Shown: positions 24,445 to 30,417 of the stretch, piece by piece | How the letters are laid out: every line of letters begins with the position of its first letter | Numbering within the stretch: the stretch's first letter is position 1 | Assembly: GCA_047620505.1 (NCBI GenBank) | Contig: JBLHKS010000064.1 | Span: 1-33,776, forward strand | DNA length: 33,776 nucleotides | From: JBLHKS01 sp047620505 | GTDB taxonomy: Bacteria > Verrucomicrobiota > Verrucomicrobiia > Verrucomicrobiales > DEV007 | Reading direction: 5' to 3' | Position numbers and translations under genes: made by a program | The notes under the pieces: generated by a model | What the model saw: the letters and a program-made list of their open reading frames with translations, nothing else | Told to the model about the DNA's origin: nothing | Databases searched by the model: none

Positions 24445-26076
24445 TTACATCATGCCGCCCATGCCGTGGTCGTGACCGTGGTCACCACCTGCTGGCTCTG
24501 CCGGCTCCGGAATGTCGCTGATGAGACACTCGGTGGTCAGGAGAAGACCAGCGATCGACGCGGCGTTCTGCAGCGCGCTACGGGTCACCTTGGTCGGATC
24601 GACAACACCGGCTTTGACGAGGTCTTCGTATTCGCCAGAGGCGACGTTGTAGCCTTCGTTACCGGAGCGGTTTTTGACCTGCTCGACGATGAGCGCGCCT
24701 TCAGCTCCGGCGTTAGCCGCAAGCTGACGGAGCGGAGCTTCGATCGCCCGGCGGACGATTTCAGCGCCAGTCGCTTCGTCGCCTACGAGACCGAGATCGC
24801 CAACCTGAGTCTGCGCACGGATCAGAGCGACACCGCCACCAGGGACGATACCTTCTTCAACAGCAGCACGGGTAGCGTGAAGGGCGTCTTCGACGCGAGC
24901 CTTCTTCTCTTTCATCTCGGTTTCGGTTGCAGCGCCAACGTGAATGACGGCAACACCACCGGCCAACTTGGCGAGACGCTCCTGGAGCTTCTCACGGTCG
25001 TAATCGGAAGTGGTTTCGTCGATCTGACGACGGATCTGGCCGACACGACCGCTGATGCCTTCGCTGTCGCCTTCACCTTCGATGATGATCGTGCTTTCCT
25101 TGTCGATGCGGATGTTCTTGGCACCGCCAAGGTCTTCAACGCCGACGTTTTCCAGCTTAATGCCGAGGTCATCAGTGATGACCCGACCACCGGTCAGGAT
25201 CGAGATGTCTTCGAGCATCGCCTTACGACGATCGCCGAACCCAGGGGCCTTGACGGCCGCGATGTTCAGGGTGCCGCGGATCTTGTTCACGACGAGAGTC
25301 GCAAGCGCTTCGCCTTCGACATCTTCGGAGATGATGAGCAACGGACGTCCGGACTTCGCAACTTTTTCAAGCAGCGGAATGATGTCCTTCAGGCTGGTGA
25401 TCTTCTTCTCGTGAATCAGGATATAGGCGTTCTCCATGTTCACTTCCATGGACTCAGCATCCGTGACGAAGTAAGGAGAGAGGTAACCTTTATCGAACTG
25501 CATGCCCTCGACGACTTCGAGAGTGGTTTCGATCGATTTGGCTTCCTCAACCGTGATGGTCCCGTCTTTGCCGACTTTGTCCATCGCATCAGCGATGATG
25601 TCGCCGATTTCGGTGTCCCAGTTGGCGGAAACGGTCGCGACCTGCGAGATTTCCTTGGCGTCCTGGACCTCGTTAGAGATCGCAGCCAGCTGAGCGACGA
25701 TCGCGTCAGCTGCTTTGCCGATACCCCGCTGAAGCGAGATCGGGTTAGCGCCAGCGGTCACGTTGCGGAGACCCTCTTTGTAGATCGCTTCGGCAAGAAC
25801 CGTAGCAGTCGTGGTGCCGTCACCAGCGATGTCGGAAGTCTTCGAAGAGACTTCTTTGATCAGCTGGGCGCCCATGTTTTCGAAAGGACAATCCAATTCG
25901 ATCTCCTTGGCGACGGTAACGCCGTCCTTGGTGATCGTCGGACTGCCGAACTTCTTGTCGAGGATGACGTTACGTCCGGCTGGTCCGAGCGTTGCTTTCA
26001 CAGCGCGAGCCAGTTTGGTTACGCCGTTAAGAAGGGCGTGCCGAGCTGTTTCGTCGAATTTAAGTTGTTTAGCCAT
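24445..26076 (-). CDS. groEL: 60 kDa chaperonin GroEL
   Basis: 543 aa, full-length GroEL, the ATP-driven folding chamber that works with GroES. It has AVKATLGPAGRN and DGTTTATVLA (ATP site) near the N-terminus and GGGVALIRA in the C-terminal equatorial domain. The tail is GGDHGHDHGMGGMM, a His-rich variant of the usual Gly-Gly-Met tail. Second gene of groES-groEL with a 51-bp gap. The leader just before the ATG (ATTACAAATATAGTAAA) lacks a Shine-Dalgarno sequence. An AGCAGCTGCT copy lies 3 bp beyond its stop codon. The very long antisense frame on the plus strand is a coding shadow. Confidence 0.98.
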   Translation of the reverse strand: MAKQLKFDETARHALLNGVTKLARAVKATLGPAGRNVILDKKFGSPTITKDGVTVAKEIELDCPFENMGAQLIKEVSSKTSDIAGDGTTTATVLAEAIYKEGLRNVTAGANPISLQRGIGKAADAIVAQLAAISNEVQDAKEISQVATVSANWDTEIGDIIADAMDKVGKDGTITVEEAKSIETTLEVVEGMQFDKGYLSPYFVTDAESMEVNMENAYILIHEKKITSLKDIIPLLEKVAKSGRPLLIISEDVEGEALATLVVNKIRGTLNIAAVKAPGFGDRRKAMLEDISILTGGRVITDDLGIKLENVGVEDLGGAKNIRIDKESTIIIEGEGDSEGISGRVGQIRRQIDETTSDYDREKLQERLAKLAGGVAVIHVGAATETEMKEKKARVEDALHATRAAVEEGIVPGGGVALIRAQTQVGDLGLVGDEATGAEIVRRAIEAPLRQLAANAGAEGALIVEQVKNRSGNEGYNVASGEYEDLVKAGVVDPTKVTRSALQNAASIAGLLLTTECLISDIPEPAEPAGGDHGHDHGMGGMM

Positions 26077-26127
26077 TTTACTATATTTGTAATGTGGTAG
26101 TTAAAATTGTTTCTCCCAAGCGCTCGG

Positions 26128-26421
26128 TTATCCGAGGATGCCGAGGATGTCCATTTCGTTGAGGATCAAATGCTCCTCGCCGCCGACTTTGACTTCGGTG
26201 CCGCCGTATTTGCTGATGAGCACTTTGTCGCCGACTTGAACAGTGAAGCTGACTTCTTTGCCCTTGGAAGTCTTGCCGACTCCGAGTGCAACGATTACTG
26301 CTTCCTGTGGTTTTTCCTTATGGGCGTCTGGAATAATGATTCCGCCCTCGGACGTCTCTTCATCATCTTCGATGCGCTTCACGAGGACGCGCTCTCCGAG
26401 TGGTTTAATGCTGGTAGCCAT
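26128..26421 (-). CDS. groES: Co-chaperonin GroES
   Basis: 97 aa, standard length for the GroEL cap. Family stretches: PLGERVLVKRIEDDEETSEG, the mobile loop GGIIIPDAHKEKPQEA and a C-terminal half with GDKVLISKYGGTEV. First gene of groESL. The upstream region (26422-26542) is A-rich close to the ATG (CCAATAAAAGTAACCAGAT) with no Shine-Dalgarno. I see no CIRCE element (TTAGCACTC-N9-GAGTGCTAA) there, so HrcA control is not evident. It follows dnaK on the same strand after a terminator. Confidence 0.98.
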   Translation of the reverse strand: MATSIKPLGERVLVKRIEDDEETSEGGIIIPDAHKEKPQEAVIVALGVGKTSKGKEVSFTVQVGDKVLISKYGGTEVKVGGEEHLILNEMDILGILG

Positions 26422-26542
26422 ATCTGGTTACTTTTATTGGTTTTTGGTTTTGGTTATGTTTTTGAGATTCCCGATGGCGCCGCTTTCCCCCTTGTGGCTG
26501 ATTTAGCCGGGTAGAAGCCGGAGCCTCCGTGAATCAAATAAG

Positions 26543-26575
26543 TGAGCCACGAACGCAGTCTGCATTCGTGGCTCA
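26543..26575 (-). terminator. Rho-independent terminator of dnaK
   Basis: 11-bp stem TGAGCCACGAA/TTCGTGGCTCA with an inner GCAG/CTGC pairing, starting 7 bp after the dnaK stop. The following minus-strand bases are only moderately T-rich (CTTATTTGATT). It separates dnaK from groES. Confidence 0.75.
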
Positions 26576-26581
26576 AATTGG

Positions 26582-28546
26582 TTATGCCTCTTTCTTTTCG
26601 TCATCGACGACTTCGAAGTCCGCATCGACCACTTCTGCATCGACTGTCTTCTCGCCGCCGCCTGCCGCGACTGGCTCTTCTTCGCCTCCACCGCCGGCTG
26701 CGCCCGGATCCATTCCGGCAGCAGCTGCTGCGGCCGCGGCCATGTCAGGATTCGCCTGCATCACCTGCGCAAACATCTCCTGAAGCTTCTCCATTTCGGA
26801 TTTAATCAGGTCGGTGTCGTCCGCTTCGATCGCCTTTTTGAGGCTGTCGACCGAGTCCGTGACCGGCTTCTTCATCTCGTCGGTCGCCTTGTCACCGAGA
26901 TCAGTGAGCTGCTTCTCCATTTGATAGACCATCGCCTCGGCTTCGTTCCTGGTGGTCACCGCTTCAGCTCGTTTCTTATCTTCCTCAGCGTTCGCTTCAG
27001 CGTCGCGCTTGGCCGTTTCGATTTCCTCGTCAGACAGTCCGCTGGAACCTTCGATCGAGATCTTCTGCTCCTTGCCGGTCTTCTTGTCCGTCGCCGAAAC
27101 GTGGAGAATGCCGTTGCGGTCGATGTCGAACTTGACCTCGATCTGCGGCATGCCGCGCTGGGATGGTTCGATACCATCGAGGCGGAAATTGCCGAGGTTT
27201 TTGTTGTCCTTCGACATCTTGCGCTCGCCCTGCGTGATGACGATGTCCACCGACGGCTGGTTGTCTGCCGCTGTCGAAAAGATCTGTGATTTCTCGACCG
27301 GAATCGTGGTGTTGCGCTCGATCATCGGAGTGGCGATGCCGCCCATCGTCTCGATCGAAAGACTCAGCGGAGTCACATCGAGGAGGAGAACGTCGTTCAC
27401 GTCGCCCATCAGCACGCCGCCTTGAATCGAGGCACCAATCGCGACGACTTCATCCGGGTTAACGCCTTTGTGAGGCTCCTTGCCGGCCAGTTCTTTCGCC
27501 GTTGCGTGAACCTTCGGCATCCGGGTCATTCCGCCGACGAGAACGAGCTCATCGATCTCACCAGCCGAGAGGCCGGCTTCCTTGAGGCAGTCGCGAACCG
27601 GACCCATCGTGCGATCGAAAAGCGAGTCGGTCATCTGCTCCAGTTTCGAGCGCGAAAGCTCTTTCTGGATGTGCTTCGGGCCGCTCTGATCGGCCGTGAT
27701 GAACGGCAGGTTGATTTCGAAACTCTGCGAGGATGAAAGCGCGATCTTAGCTTTTTCCGCTTCCTGCTTGATGCGCTGGAGTGCGTCAGGCTGACCGCTC
27801 AGGTCAACGCCGGTGTCAGTCTTGAACTCCTGAATCACCCAGTTGATGATCGCGTTGTCCCAGTCGTCACCACCGAGGTGAGTATCGCCGTCAGTCGCGA
27901 GTACTTCGAAAACGCCGTCGCCGATGTCGAGCACCGAAATATCGAACGTGCCGCCACCGAGGTCGTAAACCGCGATTTTCTCGTCGCTCTTTTTATCAAG
28001 ACCGTAAGCCAGCGACGCCGCCGTTGGCTCGTTGATGATCCGCTCGACAGTCAGGCCAGCAATCTCGCCAGCTGCTTTGGTCGCGTTGCGCTGCGAATCG
28101 TTGAAATACGCCGGCACCGTGATCACCGCTCTGGTGATTGTCTCGCCCAGCTTCGATTCGGCGTCAGCCTTCAGCTTGCCGAGAACCATCGCAGCGATTT
28201 CCTGCGGGCTGTAAGCTTTCTTCTCGCCGTCCACCTCCACCTGGATGTGGGCATCGCCATTGGACGCTTCGACAATCTTGTAAGGCAGTTTTTTGTCGCC
28301 TTCCGTCAGCTCGGAGAATTTCCGGCCGATCAAACGCTTGGCCGAAAAAATCGTGTTTGATGGGTTGGTGACAGCCTGGCGCTTTGCCGCGTCGCCGACG
28401 AGACGTTCGCCGCCCTTGCCAAAGCCTACGATAGAGGGCGTCGTGCGCGCCCCTTCGGCATTCTCGAGAACCGTCGGCTCTCCCGCTTCCATAACGGCCA
28501 TGCAGGAGTTCGTGGTTCCAAGGTCAATTCCTAGAATTTTGCTCAT
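26582..28546 (-). CDS. dnaK: Chaperone protein DnaK (Hsp70)
   Basis: 654 aa. Nucleotide-binding domain starts with GIDLGTTNSC, followed by VPAYFNDSQRNATKAAG, IINEPTAASLAYG and YDLGGGTFDIS. The substrate-binding domain has LLLDVTPLSLSIETMGG and the end is acidic (DAEVVDADFEVVDDEKKEA). Before that tail is an Ala/Gly-rich linker that contains an AGCAGCTGCT copy read as AAA. It has a clear Shine-Dalgarno (GGAAGGA) about 10 bp before the ATG, unlike groES and groEL. Usual partners grpE and dnaJ are not adjacent. A sigma-54-type promoter match lies about 70-90 bp upstream. Confidence 0.98.
   Translation of the reverse strand: MSKILGIDLGTTNSCMAVMEAGEPTVLENAEGARTTPSIVGFGKGGERLVGDAAKRQAVTNPSNTIFSAKRLIGRKFSELTEGDKKLPYKIVEASNGDAHIQVEVDGEKKAYSPQEIAAMVLGKLKADAESKLGETITRAVITVPAYFNDSQRNATKAAGEIAGLTVERIINEPTAASLAYGLDKKSDEKIAVYDLGGGTFDISVLDIGDGVFEVLATDGDTHLGGDDWDNAIINWVIQEFKTDTGVDLSGQPDALQRIKQEAEKAKIALSSSQSFEINLPFITADQSGPKHIQKELSRSKLEQMTDSLFDRTMGPVRDCLKEAGLSAGEIDELVLVGGMTRMPKVHATAKELAGKEPHKGVNPDEVVAIGASIQGGVLMGDVNDVLLLDVTPLSLSIETMGGIATPMIERNTTIPVEKSQIFSTAADNQPSVDIVITQGERKMSKDNKNLGNFRLDGIEPSQRGMPQIEVKFDIDRNGILHVSATDKKTGKEQKISIEGSSGLSDEEIETAKRDAEANAEEDKKRAEAVTTRNEAEAMVYQMEKQLTDLGDKATDEMKKPVTDSVDSLKKAIEADDTDLIKSEMEKLQEMFAQVMQANPDMAAAAAAAAGMDPGAAGGGGEEEPVAAGGGEKTVDAEVVDADFEVVDDEKKEA
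26720..26729. repeat. Iterated palindrome, copy 17
   Basis: In the Ala-rich linker of dnaK, flanks GC/GC, read as AAA. Confidence 0.9.
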
Positions 28547-28616
28547 TTTAAATGGGTCCTTCCTGTTCCAGTTGCGCTTCTTCGCTTCGTAAAATCAGAA
28601 ATCTGAGCCATCGGAA

Positions 28617-28633
28617 TGCAGCATCCGTGCCAA
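28617..28633 (-). promoter_or_regulatory. Candidate sigma-54 (-24/-12) promoter of dnaK
   Basis: Minus strand reads TTGGCACGGATGCTGCA. It keeps the invariant GG-N10-GC spacing and matches TGGCACG-N4-TTGCW with one mismatch (C for the first T of the -12 element). It would place transcription start roughly 60 bp before the dnaK ATG. No enhancer-binding protein or rpoN gene is in the window. Confidence 0.5.
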
Positions 28634-28728
28634 CGGGCCAATTTAAATCCGAAGCCACTTAAAATGAATGACTTACGCCGATTTTTCGTCGTGACCGGAA
28701 GATCCAACCCAAAGCCGATTGGACCGAT

Positions 28729-28747
28729 TTGCGCCAGTTTGACGCAA
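28729..28747. promoter_or_regulatory. Imperfect inverted repeat upstream of dnaK
   Basis: TTGCGCCA-GTT-TGACGCAA: 8-bp arms with one mismatch and a 3-bp spacer, 183 bp upstream of dnaK and 65 bp past the amidohydrolase stop. It could be an operator or upstream activator site for dnaK. There is no T-run after it, so a terminator role is unlikely. Confidence 0.3.
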
Positions 28748-28787
28748 AAATTCGAAATCGACGCGCCAGAGTGACACGTCCAACTTC

Positions 28788-28797
28788 AGCAGCTGCT
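28788..28797. repeat. Iterated palindrome, copy 18
   Basis: Intergenic, about 15 bp beyond the amidohydrolase stop, flanks TC/GG. Confidence 0.9.
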
Positions 28798-28811
28798 GGC
28801 CATCCGTCGAT

Positions 28812-29759
28812 TCAGCTGAAAAACACGCGATCGGCCGTTGTTTTGAGAATCGCCGTTTTTTCGTCAGCGGACAAAAAGTCGCAGTGATCGCGAATCAGCG
28901 AAATCGAAGGGCCGTACTCGTGGCCGTCAACGACCTGGAAAGGACAATCGCTCGCCCACATCAGCCGATCCGCCCCGTAGGCATCGCGCAGCTGCTTGAT
29001 CATATCCTCAAGATCCGTGTACGGCGCTGCCTTCTTTCCAAGCGCGTAGAACGCGGAAACTTTGACGCTCGTGTGCTTGAACTCGCCTAACTTCAGGAGC
29101 TGATCGAGCTCCGCCTGATCAACCGCGCCGGCCATCCCGATTCTCGCGAAATGATCGATCACGACCGGCGTATCTGGAAAGCGCTCGCACATTTTGTTGA
29201 CCGCCGTGAGCGAATCCGGATCGGCCAACAGGCACATCGCCAAACCCGCCTTCGCGCCGTGCTCCCACATCTCGACCATGCCCGGCGTGTCCGCCCATTT
29301 TTCAGCGTTCTCCTTCGTGCTGCGGAGCCGGAAACCTCGAACACCGTCCGCCTTGAGCGCGTCCATCCGGCCCTTCACGTCTGGCGCGGTTTCGTCGATG
29401 ATCGCCACGCCGCCGAACACGCCAGGATGCGCTTTCATCATGTCGACCATGTAAGAGTTGTCGAATTTGTAGTAGCTCATCTGGATCAGCACGATCCGAC
29501 TGACGCCATGCGGTTTGCACTCCGCGAAAAGTTCCTCCGGCGTGAAACTCGGCGGCTGCATCGAGCTTTTGTCGTAGCCCTCCGCGAGCGGGTACTTCGT
29601 CGTGTCCGGCGTCCAGACGTGGACATGCGCATCGATGTAATCGGCGTGTTTGGGTTCGACCTCTCCTTTTTCGTCGTCTGAGCAGCTGCTGGTGGCAACC
29701 GCAGCGAGGGCTGCGCTGGAGGTGGTAAGAAATCGGCGGCGAGTGGAATCGGATGTCAT
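28812..29759 (-). CDS. Exported amidohydrolase (amidohydrolase_2 / TIM-barrel family)
   Basis: 315 aa. The N-terminus is Tat-like (TRRRFLTTSSAALAAVATSSC); Cys26 might be lipidated, though TSSC is a poor lipobox. The catalytic domain starts YIDAHVHVW (HxH metal motif), then VVIDHFARIG and the late MWASDCPF (Asp ligand), which matches the amidohydrolase_2 family of decarboxylases, lactonases and hydrolases. Substrate unknown. Remarkably, the SSC at the Cys26 site is encoded by an AGCAGCTGCT copy in its rarest reading frame. Another copy lies 15 bp past the stop codon. Confidence 0.83.
   Translation of the reverse strand: MTSDSTRRRFLTTSSAALAAVATSSCSDDEKGEVEPKHADYIDAHVHVWTPDTTKYPLAEGYDKSSMQPPSFTPEELFAECKPHGVSRIVLIQMSYYKFDNSYMVDMMKAHPGVFGGVAIIDETAPDVKGRMDALKADGVRGFRLRSTKENAEKWADTPGMVEMWEHGAKAGLAMCLLADPDSLTAVNKMCERFPDTPVVIDHFARIGMAGAVDQAELDQLLKLGEFKHTSVKVSAFYALGKKAAPYTDLEDMIKQLRDAYGADRLMWASDCPFQVVDGHEYGPSISLIRDHCDFLSADEKTAILKTTADRVFFS
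29681..29690. repeat. Iterated palindrome, copy 19
   Basis: In the export-signal codons of the amidohydrolase, flanks TG/GG, read as SSC, the only copy in this frame. Confidence 0.9.
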
Positions 29760-29930
29760 GAGCTTGAGGCGAACTTACCCCGACTCGAACGCTCGGATCA
29801 AGACATCTAGATAAAAGATTGCAATCGCGCCGCCTTCCGAAGTCTTGGCCAGCAGAACGAACGAGCCGCGACTTCATTCAATAAAAACTAAGCCGCAGCG
29901 AAGTTCAAAAACTCAAACCAACGTAAAACA

Positions 29931-30299
29931 ATGAAAACTTCATCTCTCAAAAAACTGACCGGAATGCTCCTTGGAATGTCGCTTCTTCTCCTCGGCACGA
30001 ACGCCATGGCTGACAACGACCGCCGCGCCGACAGCGACAACGACAGCATCAGGCTCGTCGAAAATGACGGCAACCTCAGGATCGTCGAAAACGACGACGA
30101 TCGGAATAACAACCGCCGCGACGACGATGATCGTGGCTCCAGAAATCGCCGAGGAAACGATGACGATCGGAACTCACGCTATCGCCGCGGAAACGACGAC
30201 GACGATGATCGGTGGGAGCGCCGCTATCGCCAGAGCCGCGAAGAAGAGGCCGATGACGACCGCCGCCGCGCCAACCGCCGCTACCGCTACAACGATTAA
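29931..30299 (+). CDS. Small exported Asp/Arg-rich disordered protein
   Basis: 122 aa. A signal peptide (LTGMLLGMSLLLLGTNAMA) is followed by about 95 residues composed almost entirely of Asp, Arg, Asn, Glu, Ser and Tyr in short blocks such as RRDDDDRGSRNRRGNDDD, repeated loosely (the RRGNDDD unit recurs). No Cys and almost no hydrophobic residues: certainly disordered and a mixed-charge polyampholyte. The 5' leader (CAAACCAACGTAAAACA) has no Shine-Dalgarno. A strong terminator follows, so it is a single-gene transcript. Function unknown; possible ideas are metal or mineral binding, or an envelope hydrogel. A long overlapping frame on the same strand is only the open upstream extension of the next gene. 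Confidence 0.75.
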   Translation: MKTSSLKKLTGMLLGMSLLLLGTNAMADNDRRADSDNDSIRLVENDGNLRIVENDDDRNNNRRDDDDRGSRNRRGNDDDRNSRYRRGNDDDDDRWERRYRQSREEEADDDRRRANRRYRYND

Positions 30300-30341
30300 T
30301 CGATTCCTTTCGATTTCCCAAAACCCCACCCGAATCAAAAG

Positions 30342-30374
30342 CCGACCAGCCCTGCGCTGGTCGGTCTTTTTTTT
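30342..30374 (+). terminator. Rho-independent terminator
   Basis: 9-bp stem CCGACCAGC/GCTGGTCGG with a 5-nt loop and a run of eight T (30367-30374). It ends the transcript of the Asp/Arg-rich gene. Confidence 0.92.
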
Positions 30375-30417
30375 GCCCTGGCGCCCGAGTCTCGGCGGTG
30401 GAAGCGTTCGAGCCCGA

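Noticed and set aside
24421..26100. A 559-codon open frame on the plus strand opposite groEL
   Set aside because: It mirrors groEL exactly, has no recognisable family and shows the usual composition of an antisense shadow of a highly codon-biased gene.
26422..26581. CIRCE/HrcA operator upstream of groES
   Set aside because: No TTAGCACTC-N9-GAGTGCTAA-like sequence found; the inverted repeat here is the dnaK terminator.
29971..30417. N-terminal extension of the cytochrome c protein back to 29971
   Set aside because: It is out of frame over the Asp/Arg-rich gene, crosses a strong terminator and has Thr/Ala low complexity; ATG 30418 begins a proper signal peptide.
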